Positions 46,236 to 58,126 of a DNA stretch of 64,000 nt are shown here, one piece after another. Below the pieces are notes generated by a model that was not told where the DNA came from, did not search any database, and worked only from the letters and a program-made list of their open reading frames with translations. This DNA comes from Torymus aiolomorphi (Eukaryota > Arthropoda > Insecta > Hymenoptera > Torymidae). How positions within the stretch are numbered: position 1 is the first letter of the stretch; every line of letters begins with the position of its first letter. The stretch spans positions 103,954,628 to 104,018,627 of the forward strand of contig CM070875.1 in NCBI GenBank assembly GCA_036365515.1. Direction: 5' to 3'. The translations under genes were made by a program, and so were the position numbers.

Positions 46236-49200
46236 TTAAATTAAATTTAATAAACTTCTCAAATTTTCAAACCTTACTCGCCCAAGAGCCTTTGTCAAAA
46301 TATCTGCAACATTTTTCTCTGAACTAACTTTCACAACATCAATTAAGCCTTTCTCATAATTCTCGTTTACAAAATGATAATGTACTTCGATGTACTTAGA
46401 TTTTTTTAGTAAAATTACCGTACTTGGCAATAATCACAGCGCCTGAATTATCCTCATAAACATTTACTGGTTTCTTAATTTCTATTTTAAAGCTATTTAA
46501 CAAATCTCTTATTAATCAAATTTCACTTACTGCTTCAGACAGTGCGACATATTCTGCAGCTGTTGAAGACTTTGTTACGCTTCCTTGTTTCCTTGATTTC
46601 CAATAAATCACATTTTCATATAATCTTACAATATAACCAGTCGTTGATTTCCTATCAACGCAATCTCCTGCCCAGTCTGCATCTACATAGCATTCAAGAA
46701 CATCTGCTTTATTATTTTTCTTATAACTTAATTTTAAATCTTTAGTCAAATACAAATATTTTAAAATTCTCAATGCATATTTATAGTGAGTTTCATCGTA
46801 ACAATTTTGGAATCTACTTAAATAATTAACACTGTAACTCACATCTAATCTAGTTCCTGAACTAATATACAAAAGTGCTCCTATTAAATTTCTATATTTT
46901 AAATTCTCATTTATTTCTTGAGTAGGTTCTAATTTCAAATTCTGTTCCATAGGAATCTCATATAATTTAGCTTCTTCAATCTGGTATTTTCTTGCTAATG
47001 ATTCAATATACTTATCTTGATCTAAAAACATCTCATTTTTCTTTTCATCATATTCAATATTGATTCCTAAATATGTACTTACTTTACCTAAATCTTTCAT
47101 TTGAAACCTTTCTTTTAACATACCTTTTATGTAATTCAAATTCTGTTTGTTTTTACAACAAATTAACAAATCGTCTACAAATATAATTAAATAAATAATT
47201 TCGTCTCTATCTATCAATGTATACAAACAATAGTCATGTTCACTTCTTATAAACCCTAATAATTTTAAATAATCATCCAAACACTCGTACCACGCTCTTG
47301 GACTCTCACGCAAACCATGCAATGCTTTATTTAACATACAAACTCTCTCAGTTCCATCCTCATAACCTTCAGGCTGTTTAACAAATACTCTCGACTTAAC
47401 TTTACCATTTAAAAACGCTGTCTCGACATCCATTTGCTCAATTAACAATCCATTCTGACCACAATATGATAATAATACTTTTAGAGTTTGTGTTTTCGCA
47501 ATAGGTGAATAAATATCATCCAGCATATCTTTCTGTTGATAACCTCTCACTACAATTCTAGCTTTATATACATTTTCACCTTTCTTAGTATAAATCCATT
47601 TTAAATCTGATACTTTTTCATTCTTTGGTTTTCCAATTAATTCCCAAGTTTTATTTTTCTTTAAATTATTCATCTCTTTATTCATAGCATCTTGCCAAAA
47701 TCTAGACTCATGACTTTCAATAGCCTCTTTAAGCTTACAGGACTATCTGCACTACAATAATTTACATAAATACATCCACTATATACATAATTATCATCAA
47801 ATCTACTTGGTTTCTTCATATTTCTTTTTGACTTTTTTAAATCAGGTACTTCTACTTCGTTTTCAACATTTTCATTTAAATTTTCTAAATTAGTTTTACT
47901 TCCCCTACTCCCCTCGAGAGTTGAAGTAGGTGGAAGGATTAAGTCATTATCGTTTTCAATCTTTTCATCAGTTTCATTAAATTCAATACATTTTATATCT
48001 TCTTCTATCATATCAGCATGTCTAGCTACAATAACTCTATTTCCTATCAAGACTCTATACCCTGTTACATCATAACCTATCAAAATTCCTAAATTCACTT
48101 TTCTATCCCATTTAGATTTTTTCTGTTCAGGCACTCTGATAAATACTTTACTACCATATAATTTCAAATATTTCGAATCTGGCTTTTCATTAAAAAATAT
48201 CTCATAAGGAGATTTATTCCTTTCTAACGTGTTTGCTATTGTCCTGTTCTTTAAATATGCTGCGGCGCAGACTACTTCTGGCCAGTACCTTCTTTCTAAT
48301 TTCGACTCAGCTAACAAACACCTAGCACTATCCATAATCGTCCTATTGTACCTTTCAGCGGTACCGTTTAACTCATGTACATAAGGTGGACATGGTTCTA
48401 CCTCAATTCCCTTTTGTCTAAATAATCTATACATATCTTTATTCAAATATTCAGTGCCATTATCACATCTTAATTTCTTTATTTTCTTTCCAGTTGTATT
48501 TTCAACTAAATTTATATATTCCTCAAATTTATCATATACCTCACTTTTTGACTTTATCGTATAAATTTTACCTACTTTACAATAATCATCAACAAAAGTA
48601 AGAAAATATTTTTCCCCTTTATAACCTTCTGAATGTGGCCCATTTAAGTCTGTATGCACTATTTCTAATATGTCTTGTGCTCTTTTTCTTTTGTTTTCAA
48701 ATGGAATGTTGTGCATTTTATTCTCAATACACGTAGCACATTTAAAATAATCTGATTCTATTTCACTTGGCAAACCCTGTAAAACATGATTTTTACACAT
48801 AGTATTCAAATAACTAAAATTAACATGCCCCAATGTTCTATGCCACTTTTCTTTTAAAGTAATTTTTTCATTTTTAACTGTCAAATTAGATTCTTTATTT
48901 CTTTCAATAAAACTGGTCATTTTATAGATTCTATCCTTTTTCAAAGCTATAGCTACTAATTTGTTATTTCTATTATAGATTTTAGAACTATCTCCAATAG
49001 ATACTACTTTATAATTATCAGTTACTTTAGCAAAACTTATTCAATTTCTATCCATATCTTTCACGTAAAATACATTTTTCAATTCAATTTCTATCATATC
49101 ATTAAACGTTTTAAATTTACTATTTACATGACCGACTTTTGTTGTTTTCAAAATTCTTCCATCTCCTACTTTGACATTAATCGGTTCTTTAAAACAATCG

Positions 49201-49278
49201 CTTTACTGAAATAATAGTCATTATTTATGACATGGTCTGTACAACCACTGTCTAGAATCCATTCTATTTCCTTTTCAT
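46236..49278 (-). pseudogene. pol: Copia pol: protease, integrase, RT, RNase H; frameshifted
   Basis: The protease core LDSGCTDH lies near 49240 in a frame with further stops before 48950. The integrase frame (48944-47682) has the pre-integrase WHRTLGHVNFSYL and CATCIENK, then HTDLNGP, RCDNGTEY and NGTAERYNRT. A one-base shift near 47685 leads to RT (47685-46516): WIYTKKGE, MDVETAFLNG, catalytic FVDDLLI (about 47180), then RNase H with CYVDADWAGD. TGA at 46516-46518 and another shift separate the last RNase H part (46430-46236, KYIEVHYHFVNE..VADILTKAL). All domains are present in Copia order, but the reading frame is broken several times. Confidence 0.9.
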
Positions 49279-50355
49279 TTACATTACCGTTTTCAGTATT
49301 CGCAGACCTAATTGTATTGACGCGCTAAATGCTTCGCTTTTCTCCGCGCCTCGGTCAGCTTGGCTGTTGTCGTCGCTGGCTCTTGCGCCTCGGCCGCGTT
49401 GTCCGTAGTTGCCACCGCCACGCCGGTTGTAACTCGATCCTCGCTGTTGGTAGGCTCCGCGCCCGCTCGCGCCTCCTCGCTGTCGCGAGTAGCCTCTGCC
49501 GTTGCTCCCTCCTCTCTGTGGCGCGCGACTCTGTCCGCTTCGTCGCTGGGGCGTCCCTCGATTCCACGAATTGTTTTTGGTTGGGCACTCATACTGTATG
49601 TGTCCTTCACCACCACATACATAACATGTCCTTTTGTTTTCTTGGTATTTGTTCTTTTCAAACGTAAAAGCGTTTGACTTTGAATTTCCACTTTCACTTT
49701 TTTCTTTTAGTTCAGCCATTTTAATTTTGTTTTTCAGATAATCCACGTTTTGTTCTTCTTCTTTTATTACATCGATTAAGTCTCCTATATGACTCATCGA
49801 ATCCGGCAATGTCCTCAACATGTAATTCATCTTTTCTTTCTCTGTCACATTTGCACCAGCTTCTTTCAATTCGTTCACTGATTTTTCAAATTCGTTAAAG
49901 AAATCTGCTGAGTTTTTAAAATCTTTTAACTTCAGATTTTCTAATTTATTTCTACACATTATCTGGAGAGCTGTCGATTCTTTGAAATATGTGCTATCGA
50001 ATTTCTTCATAATATCAAACGCCGTTTCTTTGTCACTTATCAATTCCATTTGTTTAATTGAAATCGCACTGTAAATATAATTAATAGCTTGCACATTTTT
50101 TTCGTCCCAATCAACTTTGTCTGTTTCCACTTTTGCACGTTTAACTACATTATCACACTTTTTCATTTTCAAATACATTAATATACATTTCTTCCAATTG
50201 CTGTATTCTTGCCCATCAAAAATCGGTATTTTTACTTCCTGCATGTTTTCTTTCTTTTCAGTCTCTTGATTCTTAATTTCGAAAAACTCTTCTTCACTTT
50301 CAGTTTCACTTGAATTCTCACTTTTTGTTCCTTGAGGCTCTTCTTTTACGCTCAT
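49279..50355 (-). CDS. gag: Copia gag with CCHC zinc knuckle
   Basis: Nucleocapsid polyprotein, 358 codons from ATG 50355. An acidic N terminus (SSETESEEEFFEIKN), then the UBN2-like gag fold (VKIPIFDGQEYSNWKKCILM, MCRNKLENLKLKD, MNYMLRTLPDSM), then CYVCGGEGHIQYEC (C-x2-C-x4-H-x4-C, near 49620-49580) and an Arg/Gly-rich nucleic-acid-binding tail. The last residues before the stop at 49279 lead into protease sequence in a shifted frame, so the C terminus is probably the result of a frameshift where gag and pol were once continuous. Confidence 0.85.
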   Translation of the reverse strand: MSVKEEPQGTKSENSSETESEEEFFEIKNQETEKKENMQEVKIPIFDGQEYSNWKKCILMYLKMKKCDNVVKRAKVETDKVDWDEKNVQAINYIYSAISIKQMELISDKETAFDIMKKFDSTYFKESTALQIMCRNKLENLKLKDFKNSADFFNEFEKSVNELKEAGANVTEKEKMNYMLRTLPDSMSHIGDLIDVIKEEEQNVDYLKNKIKMAELKEKSESGNSKSNAFTFEKNKYQENKRTCYVCGGEGHIQYECPTKNNSWNRGTPQRRSGQSRAPQRGGSNGRGYSRQRGGASGRGAYQQRGSSYNRRGGGNYGQRGRGARASDDNSQADRGAEKSEAFSASIQLGLRILKTVM

Positions 50356-50764
50356 GCGTCTTCCTTTGTTCTTGCGCTTTCCACGCGCTTAACCCAAAAA
50401 CACTTTCTTCTTCTTTTTTCACTTTTTAAATTATCTCTACAAGACTCGAGATTACATGTAGAAGATAATGGAAAGAACAACAACCACGGTCACTGCTACC
50501 ATGTTAGGAAATGAGGTGTGGATGGGACACAGGCTTCTTCAATAAGCCACTCTCGTGAACAGTAACAACGGTGAACTTTATTAACTTGAGTACAGCTCTC
50601 TCTCTTTACAACTGCTCCTGGCAGAGGACGACGGACGAGTGAGCTCTCGCTTCGACCGCTCGCTCTCGCTAGCTTGCGCCTCGCAGCTACACTCGCTTGG
50701 TGTCGCTGCGCATACATTCTCTCTCATATGCCGATATAAATGTATCTCATATTCTAACAAGTAC

Positions 50765-51110
50765 GCATCTTTTAATTGTACTTTCTTGACCCATTTGTAT
50801 ACATCTCAGAGTACTGGGTTATTTATTCCAAATATTTTTTCATATGGATTCTTCATGAGATGGTGGATAGTCTTGTTTCAGATTTAATTTGAACAGCCGG
50901 CTTAATATTTCAATAACTCTATTGATTGTATAGCCTATGAAATGAAAGTTATTTAATAAATACCCTGTAAAATAAAAGTTATTTAATAGAAAATGTTTTA
51001 ATAGAAAATGTTACTAATAAATCTATAATAAAGTTTGTCTATTAATGTATATTATTTACCTCTTATATATGAATATATGATTCATAGAAACTTTACGTGT
51101 TATTAAAACA
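50765..51110 (-). repeat. Fourth, separated unit of the tandem exon array
   Basis: Contains CATCTCAGAGTACTGGGTTA, the short exon piece (YTINRVIEILSRLFKLNLKQ) and the unit edge CCTCTTATATATGA, as in 43.2-44.8 kb but more diverged. It was split from the array by the solo LTR and Copia insertions. Confidence 0.65.
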
Positions 51111-53149
51111 GCATTAACTCTGGCATATGTTCCTTAATCACTACCATCTTCTAATTAACTACTAATTAAAATAATAAAAATAAAATTATTAATAATTTTT
51201 AATAATTAAAAAAGTTAACATGTATAATATATCTCTAACCTGTTGATACAAAATTCTAAATTATTTATCATATTTACATTTCTGCTTTCATGAAAAAAAA
51301 GTTTATATTGTATCTTCTTGTTCACATTTTAACTTCTTGAGCATCAGCTTTCGAATTTGATCATGAGCAACAATTAAATTATTTGCATCGCTAGCATTAT
51401 CTTTAATTTTGATTTTTAATATTTCACATACATTTACACAGTATCATATTTACATCATTTAGAGTGACAGTACTATTGTTTTATTTTTATTATATATATA
51501 ATCATTCTCATCTTTTACTTCATCAAATTTCCTTTAAGTACCTGAAATAAAAAAGTAAGGTTTTAAATTTTACAGAAAATTTATAATAAGAATAAGAATA
51601 TTTATTATTTATTTAAAAAACAAAGTTAAAAAATATTACAAACCATGGGAAACATCCAAACATTTTTTAGGTATTTTAGTTCTCTAAACAATATTATTGT
51701 ATCGCAGAAGAAACTTCTTAATGGTTTTCTTGTATTAATGACCTATCAACGTATAATTTTATTCGCCTTGTTAAACCACAAGTAGCGCCCCTGGTGGTCT
51801 TTTTTATAAGCCTCCTATTGGTGGTAAACAGACGTCAATGGGATATTGGGATAAAAGTGAAAAATATTAGATTTCGACACGGGTGGGGAAGTCGATTATT
51901 TAGCTGGTGTGACTTTTTGCACGAGCGAAGCGAGAGCACAAATTCGTACAAAATTTAAATACAATAATTTTACAATTATATTTTTCTTATTATTGTTTTA
52001 TTCCTATTATTTAAGGACGTTTCCCTGCTCAAATTCATCAATATTGTAAAAATTCTGATTTAAGGTAATGTGTACTTATGACAAATTTTAGAATGTATAT
52101 TTCTTTTTCAAATAATAATAGAATTACTAACAAAAAAAATTAAGTATAGTATTATATATACGGAGCGCCTGAAAGAGCTGTTTTTCAAAAAATTTACTCA
52201 GAATTTATTTAATTAAATAAAAGCCGCAATGCCGATAAGTAGGGATCTGTATACTTTGAATTTTACCAGTTTTAAAACGTGTTTATCTCATGGAAATGCT
52301 GATAGAATCGCACAAAAAAAAATCTGAGCATAGTATTTACATACACGGAGCGCCTGAAAGAATTGCTTTTCCAAATAAACGTTCGAATGTTTATTAATTA
52401 AATAATGAAATTGGATTGATTTTGAGGTTCACATCGCCTTAAAAAAATATTTTTTATGATGAAAACTCTTCATGAGCCGCGATACACTACTAAAAAAATA
52501 AAAAAAAATGTCGGTGTAAGATAAAAGGTGTCAATACGATATTTAAATAAATAACACGTACACGCGGGTGACTATATATTGATATACAAATAACATGGAG
52601 TTTTTCTTTATGTTGCTATGTCTCTGAAATTAATATCGCTCGCTAATTTAGTTTAAATTAATGTAACCAGGTACAGGTTTTTTTTTCTACAATAACTTTT
52701 CTAAATTTTTTAATGATTTCTCATACTTTTTTAAATTAAAGTAAAAAATGTATCAATATGCGTTTGCTTAAATACCTTACTTATCCCTATTTTTTTTTTT
52801 AATTCATAGTTCCTATTTTTTAAAATTAACGATTTGGAATAGATATAAATTTATGATTTGATTGTTGGCAGCATTTAGCTTTATAACCTAGATATTAAAA
52901 CACTTTCTTGATCCTATCCTTTGTTGCTCACTAGAGTCATATATTCGGCAGAATCGAACAAATATAAATACAGAGTATATAAATACATAAATTCCCAGTC
53001 AATTAGCCAGTTGGTTTCCCATGTGGGAAACCATGTGTGAACTCATTGGGAAACGCCTATGGGAACTCTTGTAAGAGTCCATGTGGATACACATTTGGGT
53101 TCACACAAGGGTTTTTTCAATAGGGTAGCTATAATCTGTAAAAATTTGA
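51111..53149. other. AT-rich, no recognised gene; some repeats
   Basis: Includes a diverged direct repeat (ACGGAGCGCCTGAAAGA at about 52157 and 52353) and a short block near 53005-53100 with palindromic GGTTTCCCATGTGGGAAACC and related TGGGAAACG/TGGGAACTC words, perhaps a small MITE. No ORF of note. Confidence 0.45.
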
Positions 53150-53900
53150 ATTCATTTTGTTCACTAGATTTTGAGAAAAAAAATTGAAATGTGAAAAAAA
53201 AGAGTTTTGTATGTCCAACGATTACGGGAGTAAAATTGACTTAATCGCTTTGAAATTCCTTGTACAGGTAAGTTTTGGATAGCTCTCGGTCGAGTTCTTT
53301 GGGCAAAATGATTAGTCCAGAAATTTCAGGAATATTTGACGTTAAAATTTTTTTAACCTTTTTTTTAAATCGTAATTTCTCGAGAACGGCTCCATGTATA
53401 AGCTCCAAATTTATAGACAATTTTTTATGTGGTATAGATAATACGTGTGCGAATTTTCATCAAGATCGTACGATTACTTTTAGAGATATTTGATTTTGAA
53501 AATTTTCGTATTTTACAATGTTATTTTCTTTGTCGCATGATAACTAGAGAAAACAAAAATTGGTTTAATCATGTTGAAATTTTGTGGAGATATAGAGTCT
53601 ATATAATATCGTATAAGTCCTTTAGATAAAAGAATTGTCTCATGATTTTTAGAGATATTTAAGGTTAAAATTTTTTTACGGTTTTTTTCGAAATCGTAAT
53701 TTCTCAATGAGGACTTCATGTATCAGCTTGAAGTTTATAGACTATTTTGTATGCAATATAGGCAGTACCTGTGTAGAGTTTGTATATTATTTATTGGAAG
53801 AATTCTTAGGGTAAAAGAATTCGCTTATGAATTTCAGAGATATTTGAGGTTAAAACTATTTTAGCCCTCTTTTAAAATCGTAATTATTCGGGAACGTATT
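53150..53900. repeat. Tandem repeat, unit about 190 bp
   Basis: Three to four diverged units with AGATATTTGAGGTTAAAATT, AAATCGTAATTTCTCGAGAA and TATAAGCTCCAAATTTATAGA. Complementary material lies at 41.7-42.0 kb. Small ORFs within it are not genes. Confidence 0.65.
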
Positions 53901-54507
53901 TATGTATACTAGAAAATGTAAATGACATGCGCTATGCTCTTTGCGCCGATGCACACGTGTTGTATACTTGCTTTTGTTTTGTAATAGCCATTTATTATTT
54001 TTAAGGTTAGAACCTTTTTCTTAGATCGGAAATTGCAACAAGAGCACACAAATACGGACAGCATACTACTAGAGACACGTACCCTATGCCTGAAATTTCG
54101 CAAAGAAAATATAATTTGAAGTAAAGGTTATTTAGGAATTTTAAAAGGTTTTGACAATAATATTACTATCAATTATTTTATTTATTTTTCACACATAATT
54201 TAAAACAAATCATACCTGTTATTTTATTCACATTTTATACATAATTTAAAAATTGATACTTTTTAATCTTCATATATGAATTTAATTATAATTATGTCAT
54301 AAATTGTTGCAAAAATTATAAATTTTGTTATTAAAAATTCATTAAAGGAATAAGCAAATTAAGTATGGAGAAGTCACGGGCCAATGAATTGGCAGCGGTT
54401 TTTTTTCTCTTTTACTATAGTCATGAAAAATTCTTTTTCTCTCCACCTCTTGCGTTAAAAAAAGGTATATATATATATATATATATAAAAATAAATAAAT
54501 TGTTAAA

Positions 54508-55352
54508 ATGGCAGCTTCAAACGGTACGGTCGCTAGGAATTCAGAAGCAACGGAGATTTTGAGGAAATACCGTAGTTTAGAGGATCCTACGTTAGTAACA
54601 GCAACGCTTAACGAGTTAGTAGTAGTGCTCAGGGCTAGCAATACTCGGGATAAGGTGCATTTTGATACAAATCTATTAAATTCGGCAGGATATACCCCGC
54701 ATGTAGCAGGCGGAAGGGGGTATAGTACGCCTTTAGCTAATAATATTAGAACTATTCTGCCGTTGGCAATGAATTCCTTTCGTCCCAATGCAATCTTAAC
54801 GCCGTTAAAAAATTTGTCAATTAAAGACTCGCTACTGTATACCAAAATTGACGGTACAAAATATTGTATACCAAAATTTGACGGTAGTAATATTCCACTT
54901 CGTACCTTTTTGTTCGGCTTAAGAGAAGCCATTAGCATGATACCGGCAGGAAACAAAGCTGACCTGGCTAAATTATTAGGCAACGGCTAACGGGTGAAGC
55001 CGCGAAATCAATGGAGGAACTAGTTTTTCATAATATGAATGATTTAATTAAGTATTTCGAAGCAAATTTTGGATCGTATAAAACACATCACACTTTAATG
55101 GGGGAGTTGGCCGCGGCCAGAGAAAGAGAAAACGAAAACATTATAACGTTCACAAACAGAGTTAGGCGTATCGCAATAGAACTAAAAGAGGCCGCAAAAA
55201 GAGATAAAAGGGACGATGTAGTTTTCACACAGCACGTGGAAGCTGCCAAATTAAAATTTTTTGTACGCGGTATGGATTGGGAAATTAAAAGGCGCATGGG
55301 AGTAGCGGTAACTTTCCAAGAAGCCGTAGAAAAGGCGATAGAAATTGAGCAC
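54508..55352 (+). pseudogene. gag: LTR-retrotransposon gag, copy A, truncated
   Basis: Starts at ATG 54508 (MAASNGTVARNSEATEILRK). Capsid motifs: IPKFDGSNIPLRTFLFGLRE, then after a stop and frameshift near 54990 MEELVFHNMNDLIKYFEANF and RIAIELKEAAKRDKRD, KRRMGV. Homology to copy B (56319-57800) stops at about 55352 (EKAIEIE), before the zinc knuckle, and LTR-like sequence follows. The element has thus lost everything from mid-gag to the next LTR. Confidence 0.75.
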
Positions 55353-56206
55353 CTAGCCCAGGCCTTTGACCTCACCCTTGCACGTGCCCCAACTTTTAGT
55401 TACTGAAACCTCTCCCACATACCCCCCATGCCCTGAATATTATAGTTCCTGAAAATTCCTCCTACTTGCACCCCATACCAATATTGATTTGCTAACAAAA
55501 GCCGCTCCTTTTTTGGTATTATTCTAATTAAGAGCGCGGATATAAAAGCAGCCGCGCGTCTCCACTCGAGGCAGAAGCTTTCCTTCATTTTCTTTCATAG
55601 GGCGAAGCCCTTGTCCATCGAATAATTAAATTGCTCTTTTGAACTTAGAATAATTTCGACGAATTTGTATTGTATTTACACTTAGAATATTTTCGACTAT
55701 TGTAAATTCTGACTTAGAATATTTTCGAACAGAATTAACTTAGAAACTTTTATTATAACGCTTCTCTGATTGTAGTGTCGTGAATAATTGTTGATATTGT
55801 ATCTCCACTACAATCAGTATTTAACCAGTTGTAAGGTAGCTTTAACATATTAAATTACACTTGGAGTTAACATTACTTCACCGAGCTTGTCCTTCTACCA
55901 TTTGAATCTCCCGCTACCTTTGGACCGTACAACCACCACCGGGGCTGCCTGAGGCAACGAGCTAAGCGTATCTCTCGTAAAGTAAGTAAATTACAAGGTT
56001 GCTGTCCTTCTTCTGTCTGTCTTAATTGCTGCTGCCGCTTGTCGCTTAATAGTTATCGCGATTACCTGTATTATTATTTAAAGTCCTAACTGCTACTTTC
56101 GCGCGTTCCTACTCTCGTGGTTATTGCGTGTAGGCGTAGACCGAAACAGGAACATTTATCGCGCCGACTTTACCGTTGTCGCGACACTGTAACACGGACG
56201 TTACAA
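55353..56206 (+). repeat. LTR of the solo-LTR family, 5'-truncated or diverged in U3
   Basis: Right end ACACGGACGTTACA (56206), matching the complement of 44839 on. Shared landmarks: GCGCGGATATAAAAGC (TATA, about 55536), CTCCACTCGAGGCAGAAGCT, AGGGCGAAGCCCTTGTCC, the CTTAGAATATTTTCGA repeats, the hairpin at 55766-55817 and CGCCGACTTTACCGTTGTCG. The first 150 bp do not match the other copy. Confidence 0.78.
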
Positions 56207-56208
56207 AT

Positions 56209-56228
56209 GGGGGCTCAACTCCGGGATT
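56209..56228 (+). promoter_or_regulatory. Primer-binding site (tRNA-Pro-like)
   Basis: TGGGGGCTCAACTCCGGGAT two bases after the LTR end. It resembles the known Pro-type site (TGGGGGCTC...CCGGGAT) with a small insertion. Confidence 0.6.
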
Positions 56229-56318
56229 AAAGCGAGAGTAGTGTCAATAATTTTTTTTTTCTAATCAAAGAAAACTTCAATTTTTTTTTCTCTCTGCATT
56301 TGAATATTTATAAAAAAA

Positions 56319-57821
56319 ATGGCAACGTCAAACGGTATCTTAGCAAGAAACGCGGAAGCCACCGCAATTTTGAGACAAGCACTTGCCGTAACAGATCCAG
56401 GCCTCGTGAATGCTACGCTTAATTAGTTAGTCGCGGTACTAAGAACGAGATACCAAGTCACGTCAGAAACTAATCTGGAAAGAATTACAGAAATAAAAAA
56501 ATTGCAAATGTCGCTAAGTGAAATTGTGGAAGCGACCTTAGTAGAAAAAGTCTGCCAGGATGATATTATGATAGATATTTTGAAAGAGTTTATGGAGCAA
56601 AACATTAGTGTTAAAGAAATAATCCATGCAATAGCAAGCACAGAAAAGCTCACAATTACAGAAAAATTACCAGTGTTATTAGAAAACAAGCAGGAAATTA
56701 CGGATGATATCGATAGCTTAGCATTTAAAACCTCGACGGGTACAAGCTTAGATAATAACGCACATTTTAATACTCCGATTTTTAGAAGAGGTTATAGCAC
56801 ACCGTATACACAAGCGCTTAGGAATAATTTTACTAGCAACATTAATTCATTGCGCCAAAACTCAATTTTGGCACCATTGAAAAATCTCTCAATTAAAGAC
56901 GCGCTCGATTGCATTCCCAAATTTGACGGTAGCAAGATTCCGCTTAGCACTTTTCTGTTCAGTGTGAGGGAAGCAGTTAGCATGGTGCCAGCAGTCAATG
57001 AAATAGACTTGGCAAAAATTAATTAGGCGACGTTTGACGAGCAAGGCGGCAAAATCAATGGAAGAGTTATATTTTGACAACATCAGTGAGTTGATAAAAT
57101 ATATCGAAGCCAATTTCGGGTCTTATAAAACTCACCGAACATTAATTGGGGAATTTGCCGCAGACAAGCAGAAACAGGAAGAAAATATAATTTCATTCGC
57201 AAATAGAGTCCGGTGCATCGCGATCGAGTTAAAAGAAGCCGCAAAAAGGAACAAAAAAGATAGTCACGAGTACAGACAATTTGTAGAAACCGATCAATTG
57301 AAATTTTTTCATGCGGCTTGGACTGGAAAATTAAAAGACGTATGGGCGTGATGCAAACATTTCAAGAAACTGTAGAAAAAGCGATAGAAATCGAGCGCGA
57401 GGTAACGAGTTTTGAGAAAACGGAAAATGTGGATAAGAATAAAGTTAATGAAGACAGTAATAAAAACACTAACGGATCAGCCGATGTTAGAGTAGTACAA
57501 AATAAAATCGCTGAAATTTGTCAATTTTGCGAAAAGAAAAGTCATATTGCAAAAAATTGTTGGCCTTTGAAAGCTTTGCTCCCTCAGAGCGCACAGGCAC
57601 CGCCGACACAACCAGTGCCTTGGACGGGGCCTATGATGGCTCTCGCGCAGCGATCAAACCCAGATGCAAGGCCATTGGCGGCCGCACGAGCGGCCATGCC
57701 CCAAGCACCAAAAGATCAATACAAACCGCGAACATCTAGCCCTGCTGTAGTAAGACAGAATTATAATATCAAAAAATGTTATATAGTGTTGAGTGGCACC
57801 CTCCAAGTAGGTAAGCTATGA
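56319..57821 (+). pseudogene. gag: LTR-retrotransposon gag, copy B
   Basis: ATG at 56319 (MATSNGILARNAEATAILRQ). In-frame TAG at 56424-56426, then an insert rich in charged residues not seen in copy A (ITEIKKLQMSLSEIVEATLV), capsid motifs IPKFDGSKIPLSTFLFSVRE and YIEANFGSYKTHRTLIGE, a stop at 57024-57026 with frameshift, a second frameshift near 57330, then a CCHC-like CQFCEKKSHIAKNC (about 57520) and a Pro/Ala-rich tail. No pol follows; sequence changes to palindromic repeats at 57835. Confidence 0.8.
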
Positions 57822-57834
57822 GGATTCCAGCACA

Positions 57835-58080
57835 CTGCGCCATAACGTTATGAGGATTCCAGCGCAGTGTGCCGGAATCCTCATAACGTTCTGGCGTAGT
57901 GCGCCGGAATCCTCATAGTATTTTCGAGTCGAGCGTAGAATTCTACGAAGCCCGTTAACCCAACTGCGCTAGAACCCTCATAGTATTTTCGTGTCAAACA
58001 TAGAATTCTACGAAGCCCGTTAACCCTACTGAGCCAGAAGCCCTACTAAGCCAGAAGCCTCCCCACATTTTCGAGCTCAA
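57835..58080. repeat. Palindrome and direct repeats at the edge of the virus-like module
   Basis: A perfect 17-bp stem, AACGTTATGAGGATTCC (57844-57860) and complement (57874-57890), is followed by two about 64-bp direct repeats (57915-57978, 57979-58044) sharing CATAGTATTTTCG and TAGAATTCTACGAAGCCCGT. Variants of TATGAGGATTCCAGC occur on both strands. It may be an end structure of one of the neighbours. Confidence 0.8.
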
Positions 58081-58126
58081 CTCATCGCGAGCTCTCGATG
58101 AGCGAGCGCATATTTAAAATTAATGA

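Larger units (their letters stand above)
45938..50759 (-). mobile_element. Copia LTR retrotransposon, full length, minus orientation
   Basis: 258-bp LTRs (45938-46195 and 50502-50759; TGTTAGGAAATGAGG...ATTCTAACA) with AGTAC duplications at 45933-45937 and 50760-50764. Four LTR differences by hand count (about 1.6%). The primer site after the 5' LTR in the sense direction is TGGTAGCAGTGACCGTGG, whose first nine bases fit initiator tRNA-Met; the purine tract AAGGAGGCG precedes the 3' LTR. Integrase-before-RT order is Copia. ORFs inside the LTRs are incidental. Confidence 0.95.

Noticed and set aside
53275..53719. Short ORFs in both directions
   Set aside because: They fall in the 190-bp tandem repeat and have no protein-like composition.
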